Part shown: in pieces, positions 33,175 to 42,279 of the stretch
How the letters are laid out: the number at the start of each line of letters is the position of its first letter
How positions within the stretch are numbered: position 1 is the first letter of the stretch
IMG/VR virus record: IMGVR_UViG_3300035670_000118
Span: 1-64,000 of that record
Strand: one strand, 5' to 3'
Length of the DNA: 64,000 nucleotides
Source: a virus
Position numbers and translations under genes: made by a program
Notes under the pieces: generated by a model
Told to the model about the DNA's origin: nothing
The model's input: the letters and a program-made list of their open reading frames with translations, nothing else
Databases searched by the model: none

Positions 33175-33493
33175 ATTTGTAATATATTTTTTCTGGATAT
33201 TTACCAAAAACAAATTCAGTAACATAACAAAGCCAAACCGTTGATGGCCCGTGCCAAGCGTCATTGTTGTAATAGCCCGCAGTAGATTCGTTATAGTCAT
33301 AAGAAAGAATCTTAGCTTCGTCAAATGGCTCGTCACTAAAAGTAACATAGCAATAGTCAGAACCTCCAGAAAGAATGTCTAATAGAATGTCTGCACCCAT
33401 TACCATTTCAAGATCTTCTTTTTCCCCCTCCCACTCGGGTAATTCTACAAACCATCTATTGTCTTCCTTATCGAACTTAAACTTTCTTGTCAT
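33173..33493 (-). CDS. DUF6717-like protein
   Basis: 106 residues starting KFKFDKEDNRWFVELPEWEGEKEDLEMVMGADILLDIL, the pattern of a short Bacteroidota family (DUF6717 as I recall it) of unknown function. Single domain, full length. It follows the phosphoesterase gene with a 4-base overlap. Confidence 0.75.
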   Translation of the reverse strand: MTRKFKFDKEDNRWFVELPEWEGEKEDLEMVMGADILLDILSGGSDYCYVTFSDEPFDEAKILSYDYNESTAGYYNNDAWHGPSTVWLCYVTEFVFGKYPEKIYYK

Positions 33494-34308
33494 TTTTCTA
33501 TATCTAGAACTAAAACATCATCACAATCGTCAAAAAGGCAGTCTACTAAATAATGAGTAACATCTCCACACTTAATATGCTCGACAGTTTTTTGCGGTGT
33601 GTGTCCAACTATCTGATTAATACCTTCTAGAGGATAATTATTTAGAATTGTTGGTCTAACCCAAAAAGGACCAGCCCACAAGCTATAACCACCACTATGT
33701 GCATCTACATTAAATATATTATCAACTCTGAGTTCAAATAGATCGTTTATAAATTTCTCCAGATCATTAGGATCAAAGTCTTTAGCTATTTCATAGTGCC
33801 TATATCTTGGATTATTAATATCCTTACAAACATCTTTTAGCCATCCATTAGTAACACCTGCATGTGTCCAAAGATACTTAATACCGGTATTATCTTTTTC
33901 TAAATGAGCAACTTTAAAACATTCTTTATTCTCTGTAAATAACTGATAAAGATCCGGTTTCATTTCTGCTCTATATCCGCTGCATATTTCATTAGGAACA
34001 AAATATTGAATATCATGATTTCCCAATAAAAGAACTACTTTATCTGGTAATGCTTTTTTAAAAAACAATATCTTTTTAAGATTGTCTAGGATTGTAACAT
34101 TGCTAATATCAAAGCTGTCAACATAGTCTCCAATAAAAACAATTTTGTCATATTGTAAATATGGCATTTCTTTCCAGAATTCTACATCATCCGCGGGGAC
34201 CCCTTTTCCAATCATAGTCATCCAATTATTAAACTCATAAGGGCTTCCATGGGTGTGAAACATCCATCTATCTCTTCCGTGCACATCTCCCAACGTCAAT
34301 ACTTTCAT
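33490..34308 (-). CDS. Metallophosphoesterase (PPP-like)
   Basis: 272 residues with GDVHGRDRW at 8-16, GDYVDSFD, LLGNHDIQYF, THAGVTNGW and a C-terminal VGHTPQKTV. The GDxHG, GDxxD, GNHD series is that of protein-phosphatase/Ap4A-hydrolase type enzymes. It probably removes phosphate from a protein or nucleotide, as lambda phosphatase does; substrate unproven. Confidence 0.9.
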   Translation of the reverse strand: MKVLTLGDVHGRDRWMFHTHGSPYEFNNWMTMIGKGVPADDVEFWKEMPYLQYDKIVFIGDYVDSFDISNVTILDNLKKILFFKKALPDKVVLLLGNHDIQYFVPNEICSGYRAEMKPDLYQLFTENKECFKVAHLEKDNTGIKYLWTHAGVTNGWLKDVCKDINNPRYRHYEIAKDFDPNDLEKFINDLFELRVDNIFNVDAHSGGYSLWAGPFWVRPTILNNYPLEGINQIVGHTPQKTVEHIKCGDVTHYLVDCLFDDCDDVLVLDIEK

Positions 34309-34348
34309 GATATAAAAATAGAAATTCTACTAAAGAATAAAAAAGGAT

Positions 34349-34816
34349 TTATTTAGATTTAGAAAATCTACAAGGTTTACAAAGATTGTATATCCATCCT
34401 TTCCCTACGCTTCTAACTTTTTCTTTTCCCCCACATTTTTCACAAGTGCGGTAACAGTTATCCTCTGCTTTCTCTATTATCTTTTCTATCTCCTCATGAA
34501 AATGTCCATATATTCTAAGAGTAGCAAACTTGTCTTTAATATCAGTTACCATTTGACCCCTTGTTAGCTTAGTTCTTATCTTATACCAAAATCTACTTCT
34601 AACCCTAACCACACTGTTTCCTGTAGCTAGATAGTGTATCCATCTTTTAACAAACAATGGAATCCATCTAGGCCACATTTTTCTTTCTATCTCTACTATT
34701 GTCTTCTCAACTATAGGCTTCCATCCGCTAGGTACTCCAGGATACGAATACCCTATATGTCTATATTTTTCCGATGTCTTCATCCTCTTTTTTATTTTTA
34801 CATTATTCATAATCAT
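34349..34816 (-). CDS. Zinc-ribbon protein
   Basis: 155 residues, basic. The C-terminus CEKCGGKEKVRSVGKGWIYNLCKPC contains two CxxC pairs, a probable zinc ribbon. The front part is rich in Arg and Trp (RKMWPRWIPLFVKRWIHYLATG). May bind nucleic acid. Overlaps the upstream membrane gene by 14 bases. Confidence 0.7.
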   Translation of the reverse strand: MIMNNVKIKKRMKTSEKYRHIGYSYPGVPSGWKPIVEKTIVEIERKMWPRWIPLFVKRWIHYLATGNSVVRVRSRFWYKIRTKLTRGQMVTDIKDKFATLRIYGHFHEEIEKIIEKAEDNCYRTCEKCGGKEKVRSVGKGWIYNLCKPCRFSKSK

Positions 34817-35147
34817 CCATATCTATTTCATTATTTAGACATGATATACATTTAAGCCAGACTGCTATAGATATGACAGATGATAAATCTCTAAAAAATT
34901 CAGCTCCATATCCTATCAAAAGAAATACAAAATAGAGTAAAGAAAAAATACCTATGATGCCCAATCCAGGAGGCCAGACATATCTTTTTACTGCGGAAAA
35001 ATTAAATATTAATATCAATAAACCCACCGTATAAATTAAGGATAATTCAGGTATAGAAAATCTCAATAAAACAACCAGTTCGTGAGATATGCCTATCGCA
35101 AAAAATATTGCTAATAGGTGTTTTATTTTAGAATCGTTTAAGTACAT
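34803..35147 (-). CDS. Integral membrane protein
   Basis: 114 residues with four hydrophobic segments (about 7-28, 33-48, 58-78 and 82-100). No family recognised. Its start overlaps the end of the helicase gene by 20 bases. Confidence 0.6.
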   Translation of the reverse strand: MYLNDSKIKHLLAIFFAIGISHELVVLLRFSIPELSLIYTVGLLILIFNFSAVKRYVWPPGLGIIGIFSLLYFVFLLIGYGAEFFRDLSSVISIAVWLKCISCLNNEIDMDDYE

Positions 35148-36555
35148 ATAATTTTTTACTTGATCTTGTGTATGCTGTGTATTTTATTCTATTTCTCTCC
35201 ACGATATTAGTGTTGACATCTATATCATCTTCGAGAACGAAAGCAGTGTTATACGTACTCCCTTGAGATTTATGGGCAGTTATAGCATAGGCATAACTAA
35301 CATCTGCGAACCTTCTAAGAAAATCATAATATTTTATCCACGATTTTTCTTTGCCTCTTTTTTCTATAGCTATCTTTTTAAGCTTACTCGCTAAAACATT
35401 AAAATATGATTCGCTGTCTTCGTGTAGTATGTCTATATAATAACAAACTTTCTTGTCGTCATCATTTAAATAGGTAACTCTAGTTTCATAATACTTCAAA
35501 GTGCCTTCCTCGCCATCTACCTTAACTTTTTCTTTTTTTATTTCGAAGTTCTCCACACTAAACTCGTCATTGGTATTAAAAAGTATCTGATTCATATCCA
35601 TAATAGGATTATTGGCTATAAGCTTTTCTCCTATTAATATTTTAGATCCGATATTTTCTTCTCCGTAAATAACCTTCCTAACAAGATTATTCATAGTTTC
35701 TACTGTTTTATTCCTCCAAGCTATTATTTTAGAGTATTCGGAATCCTCCTTAAACTCTTCAGTTTTAAAATAGCTAGAAAGTATATCCGAGAAAGTAACC
35801 CTTCGATCGCTAGAGTTTATATTTATTATCTCTATTCCTTCCCCCCTATCATTTAATTTAGATGTGTTACCTGTGTCAACATAGGGATTTTCTAAATCAT
35901 TTCTTATATTAACTGAAGTGTCTATAATAGGATTATCTCCTTTTTGCCTCATTATTGTTTTAAGCTCTATAGTTTTTATTCCATACATTTCAGCAAATTC
36001 GTCTCTAAAGGGAATACAATCAGGTTTTCCGACTGGAGGGATTTGTGCGGGATCACCCATACATATAATCTTGACTCTGTCTCTATATCTTAATATTTCA
36101 TGAAACAAGTCATCATTAAGCATAGACACTTCATCTATAATAAGAAGTTTGACTTTTTCTATTTGAGGAACAAAATCCCCTTGATTAACAAATTCCTGTT
36201 GCCCGTCCTGTGTTATTCTTTCTGTTAGACCGAGCATTTTATGAACAGTCTGGAAAATAACTCTAGGATTTTTTATCCCAGTTGTTTTCTTAATTACCCT
36301 AACAGACTTATTAGTTGGCCCAGTAACTGCTATCTTATACCAATTTTTATCGGGATAAATAACATCAAGAACATATCTAACAAGTACACTAACACAATAG
36401 GTCTTTCCCGTTCCTGCCCAACCTTTTAGGACATAAATATCATCATCTTTTCTATTGTATATAAAATTCTTAAGCTTATCAAAAGCTTCTTTCTGATCTT
36501 TATTTAAAGACGAAAGATCTATAATAGGCTTAGGAATTATTTTAGGTTCTTCCAT
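35128..36555 (-). CDS. dda: Dda-like SF1B DNA helicase
   Basis: 475 residues, close to the size of T4 Dda. Walker A GWAGTGKT at 45-52, LLIIDEVSML (motif II), GDPAQIPPVG (motif III), IMRQ (motif IV), and the C-terminal AITAHKSQGSTYN and YTAYTRSSKKL (motifs V/VI). A 5'-3' helicase of the RecD2/Pif1/Dda group, likely involved in origin firing, fork restart or recombination. Confidence 0.92.
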   Translation of the reverse strand: MEEPKIIPKPIIDLSSLNKDQKEAFDKLKNFIYNRKDDDIYVLKGWAGTGKTYCVSVLVRYVLDVIYPDKNWYKIAVTGPTNKSVRVIKKTTGIKNPRVIFQTVHKMLGLTERITQDGQQEFVNQGDFVPQIEKVKLLIIDEVSMLNDDLFHEILRYRDRVKIICMGDPAQIPPVGKPDCIPFRDEFAEMYGIKTIELKTIMRQKGDNPIIDTSVNIRNDLENPYVDTGNTSKLNDRGEGIEIININSSDRRVTFSDILSSYFKTEEFKEDSEYSKIIAWRNKTVETMNNLVRKVIYGEENIGSKILIGEKLIANNPIMDMNQILFNTNDEFSVENFEIKKEKVKVDGEEGTLKYYETRVTYLNDDDKKVCYYIDILHEDSESYFNVLASKLKKIAIEKRGKEKSWIKYYDFLRRFADVSYAYAITAHKSQGSTYNTAFVLEDDIDVNTNIVERNRIKYTAYTRSSKKLYVLKRF

Positions 36556-37127
36556 TAAGATATTATTTCATCTATTATTTTTAATTTAATTGCTTGTTCT
36601 GATGTAATATACCAGTCTTTTTTCCCTCTATATGCTTTCTCTAGCATCTTTTTTGTTATAGCAGTACTTTCTAGTGTTATCTCCTCCACTGCTTGCTGTA
36701 ATCTTAAAATCTCAGCAAGTTCTTCTTCCATGTCCTTCACCTTTCCAAAAGCACCTCCTGCAACTTGGTGATATAAATATGTAGATCTAAGATGTCCAAA
36801 TCTTTTGTGTCCCGATATAGCTATCAAAAATCCCGAAGACATTGCACACCCAGTAACTATTGTATGAATAGGAGTTTTAGAGGATCTCATTATACCAACT
36901 AAACCTAGACACTGGTAAACATATCCTCCATAAGAATCGATATAGATCTTAATTGGTTTAGGAGTATAGTTTAAGTCGTGAGCATCATAGATTTTTTTAA
37001 TGTATTCGTCATGCTCGTTAATTTCTATGATATCTTTCGAAAGGGTATTTACAGAACTTTGTGAGACCTGTTTGTCAAAGAAAAGGTTTCTTTCTTTAGG
37101 GTTTGGTAAGTTAATTGTGTCTGCCAT
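36555..37127 (-). CDS. ClpP-like serine protease
   Basis: 190 residues. The Ser nucleophile region TGCAMSSGF (Ser97), YLYHQV (His120) and a later acidic position match the ClpP catalytic triad, and IDSYGGYVYQCLGLVGIM corresponds to the ClpP substrate groove. No Clp ATPase is adjacent; it may use the host ClpX or work as head-maturation protease. Joined to the helicase gene by a one-base overlap. Confidence 0.85.
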   Translation of the reverse strand: MADTINLPNPKERNLFFDKQVSQSSVNTLSKDIIEINEHDEYIKKIYDAHDLNYTPKPIKIYIDSYGGYVYQCLGLVGIMRSSKTPIHTIVTGCAMSSGFLIAISGHKRFGHLRSTYLYHQVAGGAFGKVKDMEEELAEILRLQQAVEEITLESTAITKKMLEKAYRGKKDWYITSEQAIKLKIIDEIIS

Positions 37128-37640
37128 TTATTTATTTATTTGTATTTTTAGCTTGTATAAGCAGTCTTTTTCATATAAGTTAAATATAGGTATGGATAAG
37201 CTTTTTGCGATCCTTAAAGCTTGTCCTGTGCCCCCTGATATCTTTCCTCCTGGTGTCCAACACACAACAAAAGAAGCTGGACTTTCTAGATCTTTACCTA
37301 GAATCTGAAAAGTGTTCCTGATCATAAGTTTTCTTCCTCCATCGGATAAAAAGTTCCAAGAGGGATGAAATTTCTTTGCGATCTCTTTGGATCTCTCTAT
37401 AATTCCAGGATCCATATTATCTAAATAAAGATCTGAGGTGTTTTTATTAAATCCTTTCCAGGGAAGATATATTTCTTTTTCACCCTCACAATATTTTTCG
37501 AACATAAAATCAGATCCATCTGCTCCACCAGAGCGGAGAACATATCCAAATTTAGTAAGGATCTTAACTATTTCCTCTATCATAGGTTCAATACCCGGAG
37601 GGGTTTCTCTTGAGCCTATCCCAGCATAATATTTAATCAT
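37128..37640 (-). CDS. SLOG/DprA-like Rossmann protein
   Basis: 170 residues. YAGIGSRETPPG at 5-16, VLRSGGADGSDFMFE and TPGGKISGGTGQALRIA are the nucleotide-contacting loops of the SLOG superfamily (DprA, LOG, TIR-partner sensors). In phages the role is unknown; such proteins may bind or cleave signalling nucleotides. Followed immediately by the ClpP gene and preceded by a 46-residue gene via ATGA. Confidence 0.8.
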   Translation of the reverse strand: MIKYYAGIGSRETPPGIEPMIEEIVKILTKFGYVLRSGGADGSDFMFEKYCEGEKEIYLPWKGFNKNTSDLYLDNMDPGIIERSKEIAKKFHPSWNFLSDGGRKLMIRNTFQILGKDLESPASFVVCWTPGGKISGGTGQALRIAKSLSIPIFNLYEKDCLYKLKIQINK

Positions 37641-37777
37641 TTACGATGTTCATTATTTTCCCCGTCTTTTACTACAGAACTAAACATCTCCCTTATTTTC
37701 TTACCAAGCTCGTAATCGTTTGGATACTTCTTAATAAGATTGGTAATATCTTTAATAACGTCTTTATCTTTTTCCAT
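37637..37777 (-). CDS. Small protein (46 residues)
   Basis: A 46-residue frame from MEKDKDVIKDITNLIKKY, helical and charged, whose stop overlaps the SLOG start through ATGA. The coupling is good evidence that it is real. No family recognised. Confidence 0.6.
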   Translation of the reverse strand: MEKDKDVIKDITNLIKKYPNDYELGKKIREMFSSVVKDGENNEHRK

Positions 37778-37812
37778 ATAGACTTTACTTATTATAGAGT
37801 AGGAGTTAGAAT

Positions 37813-38319
37813 TTATTTCACGAGACTTTCGGCTGCTTTATTATAGTCCAACAAATTGTCTCCGCCCTTTTTACCCCCTGTATCCACTTTTTGTGTGTAC
37901 CAATATTTTTCTAATGTCTCACTAGAAAAAAATCCCTTAGGAAAAACTTCTAAGCACAGTGCCTCCATATCTAAAAATTCTATTCCTAATTCCTTCATTT
38001 TGTATGCTAAGTAGTAAGTGTACATCACAACTTCTCCTGGGGATTTACATGAGTATGTAATTAATATCTTAACCCCATTATCAGTTTTGCAGTTAATAGA
38101 TTTTAGACGGTCCTCCAGTATAAGTGAGAGATAGTTATCGCTCTTTAGCTTCTCGTACATGTAGTCGGTTTTCTCTTTAGACGAAACCATTGCTAGAGTT
38201 ATAATCTGGATTTGTATATCATCTAATCCAACTCTTTCTCCTCTTTCATCCAGAGGCTTACAAAAAAGATTCTCTATGCTATCTGGTAGCTCTGTTACTT
38301 TATAATCTAGATATTTCAT
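37813..38319 (-). CDS. Hypothetical protein
   Basis: 168 residues, mixed alpha/beta, with strand VKILITYSCKSPGEVVMYTYYLAY in the centre. No family recognised. Confidence 0.68.
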   Translation of the reverse strand: MKYLDYKVTELPDSIENLFCKPLDERGERVGLDDIQIQIITLAMVSSKEKTDYMYEKLKSDNYLSLILEDRLKSINCKTDNGVKILITYSCKSPGEVVMYTYYLAYKMKELGIEFLDMEALCLEVFPKGFFSSETLEKYWYTQKVDTGGKKGGDNLLDYNKAAESLVK

Positions 38320-38326
38320 TTTAATT

Positions 38327-38674
38327 TTATTGGGTTTTAAAATTTTCTGGATATTCGGCCTTTGCTAAATTGATGTATTTTTTCGCATCATCTTTCCCGT
38401 CTATATTTGCAACCATTAAACAAGTACTAAGTGAGTAGTCCATCCATCCGAATGCAAATACCCACGAATAATATTCGTCCTGAAAAGACTTCTCTAAAAT
38501 GACTTCTTGCCTAAATCCTTTGATCTCATCGTAAGCATCCTTAAATTGAACGGAAGGAAATCTTTCTCTAAGGGTTTCTATAAATTCTTTTTCCTCCTTC
38601 TGTGCATTGTTTGCTTTTTCCCCATAGTGATCATGTCCAAAGTAGACCAGATCCGTAAATTTACTGTTCTCCAT
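38327..38674 (-). CDS. Hypothetical protein
   Basis: 115 residues, acidic, helical, with FGHDHYGEKANNAQKEEKEFIETL near the start. No family recognised. Overlaps the upstream gene by 14 bases. Confidence 0.65.
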   Translation of the reverse strand: MENSKFTDLVYFGHDHYGEKANNAQKEEKEFIETLRERFPSVQFKDAYDEIKGFRQEVILEKSFQDEYYSWVFAFGWMDYSLSTCLMVANIDGKDDAKKYINLAKAEYPENFKTQ

Positions 38675-38885
38675 TCCTATCGAATTTAAGTTCCCCGTCT
38701 ACATATACCCTGATTATAGATTCATCCTTAGTAATTCTCCTGATATATGCGCCCGGATTTTTAATCTTATCGTAAACTAATCTTATACCTTTATCGTTAA
38801 AGGTTTCCACTACGGATCCGCCAGGAATGTGGCTTTCCGGATTCGTTCGGTAATTGTCTTTTACCTTGATTACTTTTTCTCCCAT
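38661..38885 (-). CDS. Hypothetical small protein
   Basis: 74 residues, probably beta-rich (SVVETFNDKGIRLVYDKI, IIRVYVDGELKFD). No family recognised. Confidence 0.62.
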   Translation of the reverse strand: MGEKVIKVKDNYRTNPESHIPGGSVVETFNDKGIRLVYDKIKNPGAYIRRITKDESIIRVYVDGELKFDRNGEQ

Positions 38886-38936
38886 AAATGATTTTTGTCC
38901 AAATATAGAGATTAAAGCACCAATAAAAAAATGATT

Positions 38937-39713
38937 CTATGCTACTGGTTTTTCCGTTTTACCCCAGGTGTTTTTATAGGGTCCTTTATATCTAAAAGAA
39001 GCAGTTTGCTGTGGATTTCTATTAGCAACACTTTGCCATGTGTTTAGATTATAGTTTAGCTCGATCTGTCCTTTTTTATCTCCTTGGAATCCTCCAGAAG
39101 AATTTGATATAATGTTACCTCCCTCTACAACAACACCCACGTGTCCTGCTTTAGACCCTCTAGATGTTAATATTATATCTCCAGGCTGTGAGTCAGTCTT
39201 CCAATTAGTTATTTTCTGCCAAACTCCGCTGGGATTTCTGCTTTCTTTTTCAAAATGGTTCCACATGTGAGCGGTGCCTAGTGTGATAGCTCCAGAACCA
39301 GCTATTGCGTATCCAGTAGCTCTATAAAATATAATGGAAACTGCTGCTGCACAACCTAAATTACCTCCGAGAGTCCCTGGTATTTTTCTAGTTGAAACAT
39401 TTAAGTTAGCATAAGCTGAATTTACTATATTTCCTAAAGGCCCTCTTGCTGGCTGCTGTAATGGAGCATTATCTCCTTTTTCACTAATCCCAACAGTTGA
39501 TCCATATTCATCTAACTGACTGGTGTTAAGTTTAACAACAGAAGCAAAGGCTGACCCTGAACCAGAAGGATTTTCAGCAGGAGATATATTTGGTTCCTCC
39601 ATACCGGTTTCTTCCACTGATATACCCATCAATTTGTTAAATTTTGCAATATCAGCAGCAAATAACTGTTCATAAAGGTGATTAAATTCTTGTATGTTCT
39701 TTATGTGTTTCAT
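38937..39713 (-). CDS. Packaged CHAP/NlpC-P60-like peptidase
   Basis: 258 residues from MKHIKNIQEFNHLYEQLFAAD at 39713; a longer frame starts in the upstream gene. The leader matches 39715, 22902 and 61009. From about 115 it has a Cys-peptidase pattern: GNLGCAAAVSIIFYRATGY with the nucleophile Cys, SQPGDIILTSRGSKAGHVGVVVEGG with the His, typical of CHAP/NlpC cell-wall amidases or endopeptidases. Another cell-wall enzyme probably carried in the virion. Confidence 0.8.
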   Translation of the reverse strand: MKHIKNIQEFNHLYEQLFAADIAKFNKLMGISVEETGMEEPNISPAENPSGSGSAFASVVKLNTSQLDEYGSTVGISEKGDNAPLQQPARGPLGNIVNSAYANLNVSTRKIPGTLGGNLGCAAAVSIIFYRATGYAIAGSGAITLGTAHMWNHFEKESRNPSGVWQKITNWKTDSQPGDIILTSRGSKAGHVGVVVEGGNIISNSSGGFQGDKKGQIELNYNLNTWQSVANRNPQQTASFRYKGPYKNTWGKTEKPVA

Positions 39714-39714
39714 T

Positions 39715-40446
39715 TTATAATTTATTTGATAGATCAGAGACGGCATCTGTGTTTGTTGCCATATGATTGTTTTGATCATTTGACTTGTAGAAGTTCAGAG
39801 TTTTAATTAAACTGTTTTTTGCATCTGCATTTTGAGCTCCGTCTCCGCTATAAAAATACCTAACCTTACCTCTATTATTCTCTGCTAAATTTTTATAAAA
39901 GGAAGCAACTTTTGAATTACCCATCCAAATATCAACTAGATATATTAAGTCGAACTCTGAAGCCGAAACACTATTTAATAATTCCATTCCTGGTTTATAT
40001 CCTCCAGAAAAAAGATATAATATTTTTTTAGAAGGCGATATCGATTTTTCAGACAATTTATCTTTGACTGCTTTGTATGATCCTTTGCCATCTACTTTGT
40101 GATCCTTTGCCACAAAAATATTAGCGGAGCTTCCTATTTTTCCTAAATAGTCATACATATATTCTCCACTCTTTTTGCCTCCTACATCTATACCTCCATA
40201 AACCATAATTAGAGGAGCATTTTTCTTAGATGCTTCACTAAATTTACCATAATTACCAAGTTCTGTTTTGGCAGAAATTGATGAGGATGCTCCAGAAGAA
40301 TCTGTCCCTCCTGAAGATGAATCTTTATTATCACTTGAGTCTTTAGATGGTGAATCTAATCCGAAGAGCTTAGAAAATTTATTAGCGTCAGAAAAAAGCT
40401 GTTCATTTGCTATTTTAAATTCATCTATACTTTTAAGATGCTTCAT
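39715..40446 (-). CDS. Packaged-protein candidate, alpha/beta fold
   Basis: 243 residues from MKHLKSIDEFKIANEQLFSDANKFSKLFGL at 40446; an upstream frame adds a hydrophobic stretch but loses the leader. A low-complexity Ser/Gly/Asp linker (about 35-60) follows. The rest alternates strands and helices (APLIMVYGGIDVGGKKSGEYM; KKILYLFSGGYKPGMELL; LIYLVDIWMG), like an alpha/beta hydrolase core, but I cannot place a triad. Confidence 0.7.
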   Translation of the reverse strand: MKHLKSIDEFKIANEQLFSDANKFSKLFGLDSPSKDSSDNKDSSSGGTDSSGASSSISAKTELGNYGKFSEASKKNAPLIMVYGGIDVGGKKSGEYMYDYLGKIGSSANIFVAKDHKVDGKGSYKAVKDKLSEKSISPSKKILYLFSGGYKPGMELLNSVSASEFDLIYLVDIWMGNSKVASFYKNLAENNRGKVRYFYSGDGAQNADAKNSLIKTLNFYKSNDQNNHMATNTDAVSDLSNKL

Positions 40447-40542
40447 TTTTTCTTTTTTTATGTTGATATAGCCTGCTAATAAAATAACTATAGAGAATAT
40501 CAATAGGCCGTATATCTCTTTCATCTAATATATATTCAAACT

Positions 40543-41523
40543 CTATTTATTTAATATCCATGAAAAAATCAGGGGAGCAACTATTGTGGCATCCGATTCT
40601 ACAATAAATTTAGGGGTGTCTGCGTCCAATTTGCCCCAAGTAATCTTTTCATTTGGTACTGCTCCTGAATAAGAACCATAAGATGTTGTTGAATCCGAAA
40701 TTTGACAGAAATAAGACCAAAATGGTACATCCTCCCATTCAAGATCTTGGTACATCATAGGTACAACACAGATAGGAAAATCCCCGGCAATTCCCCCACC
40801 TATCTGGAAGAATCCTATTCCTGGCTCTTGACAATTTTCCCTGTACCAATGGCTTAAAGAAACCATATACTCTATCCCGTTTTTTACAGTGTCGTGCTTC
40901 AAGTCACCTTTTATTACATACGAAGCAAAGATGTTTCCTAAGGTGGAATCTTCCCACCCTGGAACAACCATAGGTAAATTCACCTCTGCTGCTGCAACCA
41001 TCCATGAATCCTTAGGATCAATTTCATAGTACTGCTCTAACACTCCGCTATTTATTAATTCGTACATGTATTTGTGTGGAAAGTGTCTTTCTCCTCTGCT
41101 TTCTGCTTTTTTCCATATATCATATATGTGATTCTGTAGTCTTCTGAATGCTTCTTCCTCCGGAATGCAAGTATCTGTAACTCTATTAAGTCCATTGTCT
41201 AATAAATCACGCTCCTCTTTTGGGGTAAGATCTCTGTAATTAGGTATTCTCTTGTAATGTGAATGTGCTACAAGATTCATGAGATCTTCTTCTAGGTTGG
41301 CACCAGTACAAGAAATAATATCAACTTTACCAGCTCTAATCATTTCAGCAAGAGAAATACCAAGTTCTGCTGTGCTCATTGCACCAGCAAGAGAGACCAG
41401 CATTTTTCCTCCACCGTCGATGTGTGTTTCATATCCTATAGCAGCATCTTTTAGAGCTGCTGCATTAAAGTGTTTATAGTTTCTTTCTATAAACATACTG
41501 ATAGGTCCTTTTTTCTTTACCAT
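40543..41523 (-). CDS. Deoxyhypusine synthase-like / homospermidine synthase-like enzyme
   Basis: 326 residues, full length for the family. VSLAGAMSTAELGISLAEMIR, ISCTGANLEEDLMNL, and the C-terminal KITWGKLDADTPKF match the NAD-dependent deoxyhypusine synthase fold; K298 in TWGK aligns with the catalytic Lys. In bacteria such proteins often transfer an aminobutyl group between polyamines. With SpeD at 43321 it suggests phage control of polyamines. Confidence 0.88.
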   Translation of the reverse strand: MVKKKGPISMFIERNYKHFNAAALKDAAIGYETHIDGGGKMLVSLAGAMSTAELGISLAEMIRAGKVDIISCTGANLEEDLMNLVAHSHYKRIPNYRDLTPKEERDLLDNGLNRVTDTCIPEEEAFRRLQNHIYDIWKKAESRGERHFPHKYMYELINSGVLEQYYEIDPKDSWMVAAAEVNLPMVVPGWEDSTLGNIFASYVIKGDLKHDTVKNGIEYMVSLSHWYRENCQEPGIGFFQIGGGIAGDFPICVVPMMYQDLEWEDVPFWSYFCQISDSTTSYGSYSGAVPNEKITWGKLDADTPKFIVESDATIVAPLIFSWILNK

Positions 41524-41568
41524 TCTATTTTTATTTAATTATAGTTAATAATTGGTTTTTATTTCTTG

Positions 41569-41577
41569 ATATATAAT
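41569..41577 (+). promoter_or_regulatory. Late-promoter-like GATATATAA
   Basis: TTGATATATAATC on the plus strand ending 2 bases before the start of 41580-41936; differs from the consensus at the first G. The spacing implies a leaderless message if it is a promoter. Confidence 0.45.
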
Positions 41578-41579
41578 CT

Positions 41580-41936
41580 ATGATAAAAAAATACAAGGAT
41601 TTCTTGTCAATAAATGAACATCACCCCGGTGCTATTCCTGTCCAAGATATGATACGAGAAGGTATAAAAAAATTGATGGATGGAGGATTTACTATACCAG
41701 TTATTATGGAGGCTTTATCTTTCTATTTAGATTTTTATAAAATAAATAAAGCAACAGCTTATAGTGACAGAGACATTATGGATTTTAAAGAAAAAAAAGG
41801 TATTTCTATAGGAACGGACTTAAACTCCGCCATAAATTCACTAAGACAAAAATTTATATTAGCTGAGGAAGATTGGTACGACGAGGATCTAATAATGAAG
41901 GAGATAGAGAATATTATAAAAGAATACTCATTTTAA
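41580..41936 (+). CDS. Packaged-protein candidate A of a tandem pair
   Basis: 118 residues. Leader MIKKYKDFLSINEHHPG with INE as possible protease site; the leader and the helical remainder (GIKKLMDGGFTIPVIMEALSFYLDFY) parallel the next gene, so the two are tandem paralogs. No known family. Confidence 0.72.
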   Translation: MIKKYKDFLSINEHHPGAIPVQDMIREGIKKLMDGGFTIPVIMEALSFYLDFYKINKATAYSDRDIMDFKEKKGISIGTDLNSAINSLRQKFILAEEDWYDEDLIMKEIENIIKEYSF

Positions 41937-41937
41937 A

Positions 41938-42252
41938 ATGCTAACTAAATACAAAGAATTTTTAAAATTATACGAATTCCATCCAGGATCAGAAGATCCT
42001 TACACAGCTATTTCTAAAAAAATAAATAAAGCTATAGAACTTGGCGCGGATCTTTATGTTTTAAAATCCACAATCAAAGATATACTAAACTACTATAATG
42101 GTCAAGAAAACACTCCTAAATTTAATCGTAGAAGCGAGGAGTATAAATACATCTCAATAATAAGTGATGCTATAGAAAATTCTAAAGATGATGGATACCC
42201 CGAAGACTGGATTGTTGGGGATTTGCAAAAAATATACAACCAGATGAAATAA
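41938..42252 (+). CDS. Packaged-protein candidate B of a tandem pair
   Basis: 104 residues. Leader MLTKYKEFLKLYEFHPG with LYE as possible protease site. It begins one base after the previous stop and resembles the previous protein throughout. No known family. Confidence 0.72.
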   Translation: MLTKYKEFLKLYEFHPGSEDPYTAISKKINKAIELGADLYVLKSTIKDILNYYNGQENTPKFNRRSEEYKYISIISDAIENSKDDGYPEDWIVGDLQKIYNQMK

Positions 42253-42279
42253 AACCAGAATCATCTGGTATAAAATATT

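Noticed and set aside
33136-33348. A 70-residue minus-strand frame overlapping 33173-33493 in another frame
   Set aside because: The 33173 frame has a recognisable family pattern, and this one runs through the terminator hairpin.
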